This document shows, piece by piece, positions 39,511-50,805 of a stretch of DNA of 64,000 nt (positions are counted from its first letter, which is position 1; every line of letters starts with the position of its first letter). A program made the position numbers and the translations under genes. The stretch comes from Phytophthora colocasiae (taxonomy: Eukaryota; Oomycota; Peronosporomycetes; Peronosporales; Peronosporaceae): NCBI GenBank assembly GCA_018806915.1, contig JAGKQI010000030.1, positions 280,501 through 344,500 of the forward strand, in the 5' to 3' direction. The notes beneath the pieces are model-generated. The model ran no database searches. It was not told the DNA's origin and saw only the letters and a program-made list of their open reading frames with translations.

Positions 39511-42313
39511 GAAATTGAAACTCACTTAGTACTGCATAAAGCTGCTGCAGCTGGTCGCGTGGAATCTCTGCAGTGGTTCCAGGACAATGACTTCTACACG
39601 GAGCTCGACAGCGGGGCATTGATTCCCGCAACGGAAGACAGCTGGTGGTGCAGTGGACGTAGAAGAAAAGGATACTGAGGTACGCAGACAAATCCAGCAG
39701 AAAAATGAACTATCGAGAGGCTACGAACGAGGCTGCAGTCCTAAGGAATCTATCTGGGAAGTATCGGGGGAGACGATGATGTTGGCTGCGGAAAGAGGCT
39801 TTCTGGATGTGGTCAAGTGTCTCTACTCTACACTCAGTATCATGCTGATATCGAGTCGGGTCACGTACCACCTCGAAGAAGCGTTCGCCTACTTCGATTA
39901 ATAGTTCGATGGGCTATAAGTATTGCGGGACGGCTTCCAGGAGTGTACACGATTGGGAAACTCGATTCATTTCGCAGTTTCCAGGACGAGACAACGTCTT
40001 CGCGACTGGTATTGATCCTGTTCGTGACTCCAGTCCCCTGTTTTCTCTTTAATCTGTTGGTTGAGGTTATAGTGAAGTGAAGTATTGGCAAAGTTTTGAA
40101 AACTGGCTGATTGACCCGTCTATACGACATGGGAGTACAGTCATACATTTTCAAGGCAACTTTGTTTTTCATTCTGAAGCGTGACAGACCCGTCAGATCA
40201 CCAATCTCATCGATATATTCCATGAGACAGAGGTCAAGCGACCTTTTACATTTTGGTTCGCGGACATCAAGCTGCCAAAAACAAGGTCACTACGTTGCAT
40301 CAGACACCGCCCATAGCCTGCGTCCATCCACTCACTTTCTCCATCCACTAAATGTCATAAAAAGGCTCGTACCAACTTTAGCCATTACCCACTAGATTCA
40401 GACTGTAACGTAACTTCACTTGGATTCGACAACGCCAGGAGGAGGATCGAAAAACACCTCTTCAGGGTTCTAAGCTGCCATAACAGCGGCAAACATCTCC
40501 ATGTAACTTGATCGCATGTCATTAATCCAGATGAACTCCAAGTGTTCGAGTGCTGAACATGTCCTCGCCCGCTTGGAGAATAACGCGTATGCAATCCACT
40601 TCCACCAAACGCGCGTTGTTTTCCATACACCCTCTTCTTCTGGGCTGAAGCCCAATGCGAGTGTGTTTCTAGTACGAGTCTGGGCCAACGCCGACAGAAA
40701 TCCATTTCAGGGCAGGGCCTTGATTTGGCCGCTATGTGAAACGAGACAGGTCGATAACTCCAAACCTATAGGGCCTGGAATCACTGAGGCTCGAGTCTGA
40801 ATTCAGGAGTAGCTTCATCAAGTGCGCAAGCTCCTCTTCTCCCACTCCATTCATGAACGTATCCACCTTTACATTTCCAACTGCTACATTTCCTCGCACA
40901 ATAGCCCCTAACACTTCGCAGACATCAGGGTCAAAGCCTTTATTCATGCAGTCCGCTAGTTGGTTCTAACACGAAAGAACACTGAAGCGCTTCTATTCAA
41001 GCCAATTGGTGACCTGTCCTCTGTTTTTCCTCGAGAAGAGTTTCAGCCTTCATAATTTCTGCTAATGACCGCATATCTGCATGAGAATGTTTGAAATGTA
41101 CTTGAATAGGAATCTTGATCTCGCATGCTGCGTTGTCCTGGATGAGAGCTGCTATACGAGCCAAAAAATCTACATAGGCCCACTGTGGTCGTCCGCCCTG
41201 ACAAATTCAAGAATGTCTTCGGTATAAGGTCGGTCAATGTACTTTTCAGTAGGCTGATCATCTTCGGGAGTGAAAGGACAGTGCCACCCACGCCAAACAG
41301 TATTCAGACCCATGGTCAACACAAAATGCGCTGGAATTTCATCCTCGTAAAGTTCACCTCCTTCTCGACCCAGAGGAACAGCGCAATGCTCTTCAAGTAA
41401 ATATCTCCTGGCTTTGTAGTCTACTGTAGCCAACAAAGCTAAGCCCTCGCGAACAAGGCCAAAACCCTAGGCCACTGCTTCAGCACTACCGCAACCGGTT
41501 TGTTGCTATTTTGCGTGTTTGTTTTTCTGCTACAGAGCTTTTTGTACCGTACGGACATTATGAAGTTTCCAGTATATTTTTAGGTGGGCCCACGGTCAAC
41601 TTTCGGGAAGCATCCTGTGCACTGTACTTGGCGTTATGGGACAAGTCGCAGCGCAAATCACATCTACGGATCAAGGCGCATCGATTCGTACTATTTGAAG
41701 ATCGTCCATGCACAAAACCTAATCGTACCGTCTATGTAAAGGTGACGTATCGTCAGGCAAGTGGTGGGCGGCGTGTACGACGCAAATGATACGCCTTGCG
41801 ACTTTCGACACACGCACTGACTATACATACATGTTGGTTACCTGTTGTTTTTTGTGCACATAACCGGTCGATGTCGCGAGCATCTACCTGGTGTGTATCA
41901 CGGGAAAGTGTTTACCTGTAGTGTTTGGCCTACTACGCGCGTTTTCCTCTTGTATTGACTTGTATTCACTATAGAACATTTCTAAACGTTGATTGGTTGC
42001 CGTGAAGTAGGATAAATATTCGCCAGGTAGTCGCCTATGTGTCGAGCACATGTTGTATATTCCGATATTGTTTTTATTGTGGTACACGCTACTTATCGAT
42101 GTTGATTTGGCCATGAATATGTTAGAAAACATTGTCAATGTGATATAGTTGGGTTCGGCGATGTAAAAATGCACACATGTAATTTCAGCAGCGCTGTATT
42201 CGCAGAGATATAATGAACGATCGCTGATTGGCTACTTTGAAGGGGTGTGGTCATTCTATACTCACCTATGGGTCCAACATTAAAAGAAAAATTAAGGAAT
42301 ATATATCGCGTCT
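39511..42313 (+). repeat. Block B2 of the 2.8 kb duplication
   Basis: 2803 bp copy of 35799-38600. Differences seen: a/aat near 40699, one A fewer near 40362, a few substitutions (for example ccaagg/ccatgg near 41313, ttgtcc/ttggcc near 42110). It carries a second copy of the ankyrin tail (39511-39901). Its right end is fused to Gypsy-4 integrase at 42314. Confidence 0.95.
40416..41466 (-). pseudogene. Oomycete conserved-hypothetical pseudogene, copy 2
   Basis: Duplicate of 36705-37753 with the same frameshift and TAG, so the breaks predate the duplication. One residue change is visible (LTMGLNTVW versus LTLGLNTVW). Confidence 0.55.
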
Positions 42314-44240
42314 AAATCCACATTGGTCACTTTGACATTGTGGATGAAGACACCGTAGGACTTGAGCTTGCCATTCAAGTCCGTCTTCATGCCCATGGCC
42401 ATAGTAGTACGCGTACGCTGCAAACTTCACCCACAGGTTCCAGTCCTTTTGCTGCTCGTCCTGCATAAAGACCGCAACACAGTCCTTCCAGGTTTTGTGG
42501 AAGCGCTCCACTAAGCCAACCATCTGCGGTCTGTACGGAACCGGGTTGATCTGCTTCGCCTGCAACATGTTCATCAGCTCGTCGATCACGCTGCCCGTGA
42601 GTTCTGGAGCTCCGTCCGTTAATAACTCCCGAAACACGCCGAACTTGAGTACCACCTCTTCCATGAGGAACTTCGCAATGTCCTCCGCCGTGTGCTGCAC
42701 TACACAACACGCCACCGCGTACCGCGTTACGTATTCCAGCGCCGCGATCACATAGCGCTCACCACCGTCTGCCGCAGGGAAGGGTCCCGCCACGTCGAGC
42801 GCCCATCGATCACCGACATCTCCACCTCGTATACTGCGCAGGGGCGGAATAACTTCTCGAGGACGTGCCTTCCTACTTCCGCATTCAGGGCAGCCTCGTC
42901 ACCTCTCGTCGTAACTTCGGCCACCAGTAAAGTTGTGCAACGCGTCCGTAAGTATGTGGGCCTCGCAGATGTCCAGACCACACCGAACCATGCATCTCCT
43001 TGAAGACTTGCGCCCACAATGTCGGTGGTAGCAACACTCTCCAGCCGTTCTTGGTGTCGATCACCGCCATCCCGAACTTCACGTCCACCTTCATGCCTCG
43101 GTACGATCCAGCGTCCGTTGCCTTCTTCACAAACTTGCTCTCATATTGAGCCGCAATGATCTCCGTATCGTCCAACTGCAGGGTCTCAGTCGCCGGTACG
43201 TCGTTCTCGTCCTCCAGATTGTCCGTAGTCCCCGACGTCGTCATCTCAGGGGCTGGTATCGTAGGTGTCGTCACAGGAGCTGTTCTCTTGTCTGCCCGTC
43301 GTCTGGTTCCCACAGTAGCCGTCTCGGGTGGACTCGTTGTCGCCCGTTCCTCCCGCGTCACCGTGCTCGTTGCTGGGACTCGTCCACCTCGTCCATCGTT
43401 TCCACGAGTACCGTCCTCCGTCTGCGTACGTGGTCGTACTGGTACCGGGTTCGTCGCTGCGTCTGCTGCCGTAGCCTTCGTCGTCGTGTGCGGCGTTGTC
43501 ATACCAGCCGTCGTCTTCGTCACCACCGTATCGTCCGCCACTACTCGTCGTCCGTCGCTTGACCTACTGCCGCTCCTGGTCACACTGTCGCCTAAGCCTC
43601 TGGTCGTTGTCGGTGTCAATACTGGGGCGGCCACCGTAGCCAAGGCTTCCTCACGCACGGTGCCACTAACGTCAGTCTCGTCCTGCGGTGTCTGCTGTTC
43701 GCCTGCCGTCACTATCGTCGCCACATCATCATCTGCCGTCGCGTTCGCCGGGACCTCCGCCGTCTGGTCGTCCATGAAGCGGACGCGCTTCTCCTCCTGT
43801 TCGCGGATGCGCGCACTTCTCCGCGTCGCTGGTGTTGGCGCCGTCCGTTTACGCCTTACTCGTTTCGACGTCCGTTCCGTCGTCATGCGTGTCTCGCTCG
43901 TTGCGTCGCTGGCCGTGGGGTTCGGTGCCTCCTGCGCCGCCGATACCATCGCGTCCGCATCCTCCGTCACCGAGGCCGCCGTGCCCGCATTCTCCGCCAA
44001 CGATGTTGCCGTGTTCATGTTCTCCGTCACCGATGCCGTGTTCACATTCTCCGTCACCGATGCCGTGCTCGCATTCTCTGCTACCGATGTCACCGTGCTC
44101 GTGCTTCCCGTCACCGTGTCGTCCGCCACTGGTTCTTCGCGCGGCGCCGCCGTCACCGCCAGCGTCTCTGTTGTTGAGGCCATTCATGTTGTGTCCAGCA
44201 TCGGGTTGAGCGCTGTACTCACCGCCGTGGTTGCGTTAGT
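42314..44240 (-). pseudogene. pol: Gypsy-4 linker and integrase
   Basis: After RNase H comes a linker of roughly 400 residues rich in Thr/Ala/Val, with a repeated SVTENxNTA unit (about 33 bp, near 43990-44100) and basic patches (RTSKRVRRKRTAPTPATRRS). Then integrase: HGSVWSGHLRGPHTYGRVAQ and CPECGSRKARP (zinc part), LDVAGPFPAADGG (Asp), ELLTDGAPELTG (Asp), QMVGLVERFHKTWKD (Glu). Frameshifts lie near 44340, 42885 and 42380; a TGA sits at about 44187. The C-terminus is lost at the B2 junction. Confidence 0.85.
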
Positions 44241-44248
44241 CGTCGCCG

Positions 44249-46030
44249 TCACCGTGCACGTCGCTGCTGTCTTCGTAGCCGCCTCATTCGTATTCGTCTC
44301 GTTCGAGTCTTCGTCGACGTGCGTCTCAACGGAGCCTCTGCCACGCCGCTGTTGTCCGTCTCGTCAGTGGTCGCCGTTGCCACGACACCGTCCGTCATCA
44401 CGTCCACCGCCATATCCACCATGTTCTCGTTCGTAGTCGTCGCATTACTTCCCGTAGCCTTAGGAGCCATGTCCGATGCATCACCGGCCGTCATAGTCAT
44501 CACCACCGTATCGTCGTTCGTAGACCGAGTCCCCACCGTTTCAGCGTCCATACTTAGCCCTTGTACGTCACCGTCGCTCTCTCGGGGCACCAGTCGTCCA
44601 TCTTGAGGTCGCATCACTGCTCGCACCGCCGCCGGGGCGCGAGACAAAGCGTCCGCCACCACATTCGTCGAGCCAGGCCGGTACTCAATGCTAAAGTCGT
44701 ATTCCTGTAGAGTAAGAGACCAGCGGTGTAGCCGTCCTGCCAAATTTGGTCGCGTCATCAGCCACTTCAACGCGGCATGGTCAGTGACAATGCTGAATGT
44801 CCGGCCGTACAGGTACGGGCGGAAAAGCTTCACCGACCAGACCACTGCCAAACACTCGAGCTCAGTGATCGCATAATTCGCCTCCGCCGCACTGTTCACC
44901 TTCGAAGCGTAAGCCACCGGCTGCCATCCACGTCCAAAGTCTTGCATGAGGCAGGCGCCCAGCCCAGTTTTGCTGGCGTCTGTCACCAATCGAAATGTCC
45001 GCCCAAAATCCGGATAGCATAGCAACGGACGCGTAGTCAGTAGCCACTTGATCCTATCAAACGCCTGCTCCTGGTCCTCAGTCCACTCCCAGGGGCAATC
45101 CTTCTTCAGTAACCTCGTCATCGGCTCCGCAATCGACCCAAAGGCTGCAATAAATTTCCGATAGTAGCCCGCCAGGTGTACGAACCTCTTAACCTCCGTA
45201 GCGTCCACCGGTCTTGGAAAGTCGTTCACCGCTTTCACGAGTCGCTCCGTCGGCTGCACGCCCTTGTTGCTCAATGTGTGCCCTAAGTACTCCATCGACT
45301 CCGACACGAAGCTGCACTTCTTGAGTTTGAGGCTCAAGCCTGCGCTTGCCAGTCGTTCCAGTACATTAGCCACCTCGACCACGTGTCGCTTGACATTGCC
45401 CTCAGTGAACACGACAATATCATCCAGATACACGAGGCAAGTAGTCCATGTCAACCCTCGTAGTACTCCATTCATTAATCGTTGAAACGTAGCTGGTGCA
45501 TTGGTAAGACCGAAGGGCATCCGCGTGAACCTGTAGAGCCCGCGCTTAGTGAGGAACGCGGTCTTGTCGCGATCGCCACGCGCCACTTTAATCTGCCAGT
45601 AACCTGCCTGTAAGTCCAGCGTCGTAAACAGCCGCGCACCGCCCAAGTCTCGTACGCCGACACCTGGAACCACCATTGCGTGTCCAGCAGCCGCACCAAT
45701 TGTCACCGGGTACGCCATCTGAGCAGTGATCCATTCCTGGTCGATGTTCTTCATTCCCTGCGCCACATTGTCGAAGGGGTCGTCCACCTCAGTCGCTTTA
45801 TCCACCGCCTTGTCCAGAGTCTTAGGCTTGCTCTCGCGGACCAACTGTCTCGTCGTCTTGGGCAGATTGCGAATGAACTGCGCGAGTAGTACACGTTCGC
45901 TCACTTTATTTTCCCCACGAGCATCGCGAAGTCCTGCAGCGAAATCAGCGAACGTCTCACCAGGCATCAGGTACCGCTGATTCACTCGTAGCTCGGCTTG
46001 TGATTTGTCCGGTCGCTCACCATAGCGTCG
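44249..46030 (-). pseudogene. pol: Gypsy-4 gag tail fused to RT-RNase H
   Basis: The frame continues from gag after a single TAA at 46031-46033: QRYLMPGETFADFAAGLRD and NLPKTTRQLVRESKPKTLDK are gag, and without a break the reading passes to GARLFTTLDLQAGYWQIKVA (RT motif A), RMPFGLTNAPATFQRLMNG, CLVYLDDIVVF (YLDD), then RNase H (LVTDASKTGLGACLMQDFG, FSIVTDHAALKWLM, NVVADALSRAP). Protease and the RT fingers are missing, and the join near 45650 is in frame. This looks like a deletion derivative. Confidence 0.88.
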
Positions 46031-46981
46031 TTATAATGCTGCCTTCAGGTACGTCCACGTTCGCATCTCTGGTCGCAGGCCTTGATCGACTTGCACCCAG
46101 AAGCGTGCAGCGTCGTCTTGCAACTTGTTACCGACAATGTAGTACAGTTCTCCGTCCGTCCAGCCACCACGTCCCGAGATGCACGCGCCTTCGAGCGCTA
46201 AATCCACCTTCTTAATCCACGTCGAGACCGAGTTGTTAGGCGACGGCTGAAACGACGTAAGTTCCAGATCCCTGATATTCTTCCGGCGACCGTGTCGTGG
46301 TGCTGGTGCTGCTTGCCGTCCTCGTTGTCCTCGTCCTACACCACTGCCATCAGAGTTGCTGGGTGAGTCGCCGTGATCGTCGTCTCCTTCGTCGCTGTCC
46401 GAGTCGCTGCTGGAATTGCTATCACCTCCATCACCGCCGTCGGGATCTCGCGCGTACGTCACGTGTCGGGTGTCCACCGTGGCCGCTGCTGGTGTAGGCG
46501 GGTGCGTGGCGCCAGTCGCAGTCGTCGTCCCGTGTGTTGCCGTCGCTTGGCTGCTCACCGATGTCGCCACCGCCACCTCCAGGTTATCGAGTCGCGTCGT
46601 CATCCTGTTCATCGTCTCCGACAGCTGAAGAAGCACTGCCGAGAGCGCTGTCATCTCGCCTGTCGTCGCCGGTGCCGTCGCTGCCGCCGTGCCGGTGTCT
46701 ACGTCCGTGCCTACCGGCGACTGTTCAGCAGTGGGCCCAGTATCCGGAACCGTGTCAATGGCCTGGGTGTTATCCGGATTCGGCTGCACATCTGGCTCTT
46801 CGTTCTCATTCTTGGATTCTTCGTCTCCGGGGTTAGTCGGGCGCCGTTCGTCGTCCGTGTCGTCGCTGGCTGGGGCCGCCATGCTTGGTTCCAGTTGGCT
46901 CATCGGGATCGCCGTCTCTGTCTTCTTCGTTTTCGTCGTCGTAGCTGATCCAGGTACGCTGATCACGCTCGTTCGTGCCAT
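46031..46981 (-). CDS. gag: Gypsy-4 Gag N-terminal part
   Basis: ATG at 46981. Disordered acidic and Thr/Ser-rich N-terminus, a short heptad stretch (LSAVLLQLSETMNRMTTRLD), an Asp/Ser run, then the start of the capsid domain (LTSFQPSPNNSVSTWIKKVD, YYIVGNKLQDDAARFWVQVD, MRTWTYLKAAL). It ends at a TAA that interrupts otherwise continuous gag coding (next RRYGERPDKSQAELRVN). Confidence 0.85.
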   Translation of the reverse strand: MARTSVISVPGSATTTKTKKTETAIPMSQLEPSMAAPASDDTDDERRPTNPGDEESKNENEEPDVQPNPDNTQAIDTVPDTGPTAEQSPVGTDVDTGTAAATAPATTGEMTALSAVLLQLSETMNRMTTRLDNLEVAVATSVSSQATATHGTTTATGATHPPTPAAATVDTRHVTYARDPDGGDGGDSNSSSDSDSDEGDDDHGDSPSNSDGSGVGRGQRGRQAAPAPRHGRRKNIRDLELTSFQPSPNNSVSTWIKKVDLALEGACISGRGGWTDGELYYIVGNKLQDDAARFWVQVDQGLRPEMRTWTYLKAAL

Positions 46982-47023
46982 GTTGTTCTCGTTTACTTGC
47001 CTAAGGCCCCTGTATGACCACCA

Positions 47024-47754
47024 TGTAACATGTCTAGTCTAGCTCTGCACGCCGAGCTTTGGTCGCCCAGTGCTGATGGGTCCAAGCGTCCGTTGGCCGT
47101 CGGTAGAGGAACTTCCACTACCCCGCCGGTGTGTATCGCACTGACACACGACCTATTTGTATTTGTGTTTCTGTCTGTTCTAGGTAGGCTACGACTAGCT
47201 CTAAGCCTCGTCAATAGACTCACTACGTTCGTTCGTTCACCGTTCGCCGTTCAAGCACGAGTTGCTGCCGTCGACCACTTGGACTCCGCACCACACGCGC
47301 TTCGCCCTACTCGTCGCAGCCGTCGAAAGCGTGAAGACCGTTGCCTTCACTCGCTTCCGTCCGTCGTTCGTCCGTCCAAATACCAGTACTCGTCCACCGT
47401 CGTGTCCAAACACCAGTCGTCCACCGTTCGTTCGTCCAAATGCCCGCACTCGTCCACCGTTGTGTCCTAGCGCTAGCCGTCCACCGTTCGTCCGTTCCGT
47501 AGTCGTGTGGGGCTTACTCCTGAGTCCTGGGGTTGTAGAATTGGGTTGCGCTCGTCGCTGCCAATTCGTAAGTGAGTTCTCGCCTCCAGATCCCAGTCCA
47601 GGTCCAGATTCAGCTCGTCGGGGCGGTCCAAGGGTGTCGTGCGTCCGATCTTCAACGGTCGTCGTTGGATACGCATACTACCGCGTGGCGGTATCTTCGC
47701 CGCTGCCACCACTGTCTGCCCGACGCCCGTAACTGATTGTTGGAGCCCATTACA
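47024..47754 (-). repeat. Gypsy-4 5' LTR
   Basis: 731 bp from tgtaatgggc to catgttaca on the minus strand. The internal side is followed by TGGTGGTCATACAGGGG, a likely primer site. Contains a CGTCCACCGTnGT-type array (47390-47490) made of short, imperfect repeats. The outer edge interrupts CRN coding. Confidence 0.75.
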
Positions 47755-48671
47755 CTTCCAATTCCAAGAAATCCCAAAAAGTACTCACTTGATTGCCACA
47801 GTCGTAGTCGGTGCATGAAGTTACTGGTCAGGTCTTCATTCTTAAACATCATGTCCATTTCATCAATAGCAAGCCACAGACGTGTCTTACGACGCAAAAA
47901 TATCGTTTCAAACTCATCTGACGACTTCGTCTTCTCGCCAACGAGTTTCCCAAGTGCCAGCCAAAACGATTCCTCTGTTTCGACCATTGATGGGATTAAT
48001 GAGGCATAGATTACTAGAATGGACGGGTCTGTTTTAAGCGAAGCCGTAAGTTGATGAGCAATGGTCGTCTTTCCAAATTGACGAGGCCCATAAAGCAGGC
48101 ATAACGAAGTCAGTTCACGCGAAAACGCCATCTCCAGCTTTTGATACGTCCCAATCGTTTCCATTGGAAATGAGTAGAACTCCTTGGGGACTGGGCATTG
48201 ATAGGTAACCTCTATTTTCGCAAACTTGACTCGCTTTGCAAGTGGGAAGTCCTCATCTTGTGCCCTGTCGCGATGTACACCTAAGTGCTCTGAAACCGCC
48301 ATCTTGGATGCCTCAATCGCTAAACCACCAGTCCCCTCCGGAATCACCACTAGCACGTGAACTTGGTCCTCACCCGGGTGAAAACTTTTTCCAAATATCT
48401 TGTTGTTATCCAGTTTCAGTGTAGACTTCATTGGCTTGTAGTCTTGGGATACAAGATCAACGCGCACAATGGCTACGTCTTCTTCCATCAGCCACGCGCC
48501 TTTGCCTTCGTCTTTCTTCGCCAGGAAGAGCTGCAGCTTACGTGCAGGACACTGGATATCTCCATTCTTGTCCTTGATCGCCTCCTGTAACGCGGGAACC
48601 GACTCTGTTTTTTCGATTTCCACCTCGTACGCACCTTGTTCACCAACAATCGCGCAAAACAGATTCACCAT
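47755..48671 (-). CDS. CRN: Crinkler (CRN) effector gene, 3'-truncated
   Basis: From the ATG at 48669-48671 the protein starts MVNLFCAIVG and has the CRN N-terminal ubiquitin-like LFLAK domain (KLQLFLAKKDEGKGAW at residues ~46-61) ending in the HVLVVIPE junction motif. The C-terminal domain is a P-loop NTPase: LYGPRQFGKTTIA (Walker A) and LWLAIDEMDMMF (Walker B). CRNs are secreted oomycete effectors that act in host nuclei. About 305 codons remain before the Gypsy-4 LTR breaks the reading after FLGIGSV; the ORF then runs about 34 codons into the LTR. Copia-A lies 11 bp upstream of the ATG and supplies an in-frame extension that starts at 48779. Function of this copy is doubtful. Confidence 0.9.
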
Positions 48672-48682
48672 ATTTTCACCTA

Positions 48683-48937
48683 TGTTGCTTGGGTAGACTT
48701 TAGCGCTTGGTAGAAGAACGTTGTAGAGAAGGTTAAAAAGAAGAAGTAAGATTAGTTGCTTAGAACCGCTGAGGTTCATTAGATTATAGTATGAAGAGTC
48801 AAAGTTCCCGTGTAGAACTGCAGCTACCAGTCATTTACTTGACGTGTATTAAATACTAGAGTCACGAGTACCGTGTCCCTTCAGTATGAGATTGTAGAGG
48901 GAACGTTGAGGTTGCTCAGACGAGCCTAACCCCAACA
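48683..48937 (-). repeat. Copia-A 3' LTR
   Basis: 255 bp, minus-strand form TGTTGGGG...GCAACA. An ATG inside it (48777-48779) opens a frame that runs through the LTR edge into the CRN gene. Inside, gcctccctgg (complement ccagggaggc) is a possible polypurine tract. Confidence 0.93.
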
Positions 48938-49509
48938 GCCTCCCTGGCTCGTCATCAGGTCTTATTCGCACTGTTTTGGAAAGTTACGGAACCGTAGAGT
49001 CAGCCAAGATGTCATGGACGCGAGATCGTGATTTGCAAAATCATCGCAAGCAAGCATGTACACTGCCGACATCTCTCATTCTCTGTTCCCGCCACATTCA
49101 GTCTCCTGCAGGTCCCAACGCGTGCAAACTGGTCCAGAGCTCTGTAATAACACGCCAGCTCCAGACAGGATGTCGCGGTCGGCCTTGGTGGTGCCTGTGG
49201 CGTTTGGAGGCGTCATCCAGTCGCTAGAGAAGCAATTGCCGGATTTGCACGACATCGTACGGCCTGCGCAACTTCCATCGACAGTGTCACCAGCAGTTAT
49301 CAGCTCGACTCCGGTGGCGGTGCCTCGCACGCCTCAGCCTCAGCTAGAATAGCAGATATTGCACCCTAGAAGGAGTCTCGCCCACGCAAATGAACCAAAA
49401 TCAATGTACCAGCATATTCAGAACGCCCAAATCGACCTTCAAATCGCAGGAAATCCCGTAAAGTCGCGCAAACAGTGCCAACCTGGAAAGTTGCGCATAT
49501 CAAAGATCA
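48938..49509. other. Unassigned sequence inside Copia-A
   Basis: Where the Copia-A RNase H end is expected there is unrelated DNA. A plus-strand frame at about 49169-49349 (SRSALVVPVAFGGVIQSLEK then a Ser/Pro/Thr-rich end) has no recognisable domain. Confidence 0.45.
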
Positions 49510-49950
49510 TGTGACTACACTAGAAGGTCAGTTGGTGTGTATGTCACCATTATCGGAGCAAGTCCGATTTCAAGGCTTTCGAGGAAGCATACGGTTGTGC
49601 TCTCGACAACAAAGGCTGAGTACATCGCACTGTGCCATCGCATGCAAGAGGTAATCTTCCTCAAGCTGTTACTGAAAGAGCTTGGATTTGCGACAAGTAA
49701 ACCAACTGTCATCATGGAGGACAATCAAAGCTGCATCAAAATTGCTAGCAACCCGGAACTACACGGACGATCGAAACAAATCGTCCGATACCATTTTGTT
49801 CAAGAAAAAGTAGAGCGACATGAATTCAGCGTCGTATACTGCAACACCAAATCAAGGGTAGAAGACATCTTTACTCAGTCACTTGACAAACATCAGTTCC
49901 GTAGCCTAAGACGAAAACGAGGAATGCAATCGATAACTGAATTAGCATAA
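49510..49950 (+). pseudogene. Copia RNase H fragment on the opposite strand (Copia-C)
   Basis: Plus-strand reading TRRSVGVYVTIIGASPIS, then KHTVVLSTTKAEYIALCHRM, VIMEDNQSCIKIASNPELHG, RYHFVQEKVERHEFSVVYCN, VEDIFTQSLDKHQFRSLRRK, ending with a natural-looking stop at 49950. It is the C-terminal RNase H of a Copia pol, opposite to Copia-A. It is probably a separate, partly deleted element; 49951-50163 is AT-rich DNA that could hold its 3' end. An inversion of Copia-A's own RNase H is less likely. Confidence 0.8.
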
Positions 49951-50163
49951 AACTAAATATATAAGAATTATTCCGTACATATATATACCACTTTACATTA
50001 CCAATGAGTCACAGGACAGCGTGAGGTTTTCCCTTATCGTAGGTTTACTCACTACATCCAATTGGTTTTACCCTCACTGAGGTTTCCCTGGTACTACAAC
50101 CACCAAATATACAATAATTAATAATATGTGAAATGAGAGGTATAAAATATATGAGTTTATTAT

Positions 50164-50800
50164 TTAAGTCTAAATGGCAACCCTTCGAACAAACATTAAT
50201 CGGTCGATCCATTCGCCGTAAGATCGCAGAGGCCGCCTAATGTTGTCGTCGTTCACGGTATATCGACCACTTGCAACATGCAGGACAAATGCATGCCCAA
50301 CCGCCATAGAATTACTGGCAGCAACCAAATAGAAGCCCTCCTCAAGAGGCAACCTCTCAACTGCAGCAATACCACGATGGCCAGTTCGATGTATTGCACT
50401 CGGTTGGTGACTCTCAAGGCGTAGAAGATGCAGAAATTCAAGAATTCATTGCACGCTCAGCTGAACTCGACCAAGATGTTTCTCGTGGGGTCCCCTGGCG
50501 TGTGTTTAGGACGTTTATTGCTCAGGTGCGCTTACGAGGGTCTGAGCTCTCACTGGTCGATATTAGTACTAACGCCTGTAGTAAAGCAAGAAAAAGGAAG
50601 GTACCTGAAGGATTTGCACCTGCAACGGATGAGTACTTCTCAGAAACGAATTGGAAGAAGTCCTCCTTCCGTCCTGCACCGACCTACTCGTCCACAATGG
50701 CCAATGCATCACTGAAGCCATCAGCCGTAAGCATCTCGCGTGGCTCCCATGTCCTTGGGTGCCGACCAAACTTCTTTCGCCATAGAACTCTGTAGATAAC
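50164..50800 (-). pseudogene. Chromodomain/peptidase-like protein with inverted middle segment
   Basis: The minus strand (50800-50566) reads YRVLWRKKFGRHPRTWEPRE (chromodomain-like), one TAG, then GAGRKEDFFQFVSEKYSSVA and GTFLFLALLQAL. The expected next part is on the plus strand (50394-50575): HSVGDSQGVEDAEIQEFIAR, SRGVPWRVFRTFIAQVRLRG, LSLVDIST. The minus strand resumes (50400-50164) with EGFYLVAASNSMAVGHAFVL and RSYGEWIDRLMFVRRVAI, then stop. NPSGTFLF and SMAVGHAF could be Cys/His-peptidase-type motifs (with the Cys lost), but the family is not certain. Such proteins are seen with oomycete retroelements as I recall them; this is inference. Confidence 0.55.
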
Positions 50801-50805
50801 CTACC

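Larger units (their letters stand above)
42314..47754 (-). mobile_element. Gypsy-4: Ty3/Gypsy element, 3' end missing
   Basis: Minus strand: 5' LTR 47024-47754, gag, fused RT-RNase H, long Thr/Ala-rich linker, integrase cut at 42314 by block B2. No 3' LTR and no target duplication. Its LTR truncates the CRN gene at 47755. An in-frame deletion has removed protease and the first part of RT. Confidence 0.9.

Noticed and set aside
43156..44436. A 426-codon plus-strand ORF opposite the Gypsy-4 linker
   Set aside because: It mirrors the Thr/Ala-rich repeat region of pol, where codon bias keeps the opposite strand open; the residues are mostly Val/Ser/Thr with no ordered part. The sense strand explains it.
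49076..49352. Opposing ~85-98 codon frames inside Copia-A
   Set aside because: Neither strand shows a domain; likely chance frames in foreign DNA.
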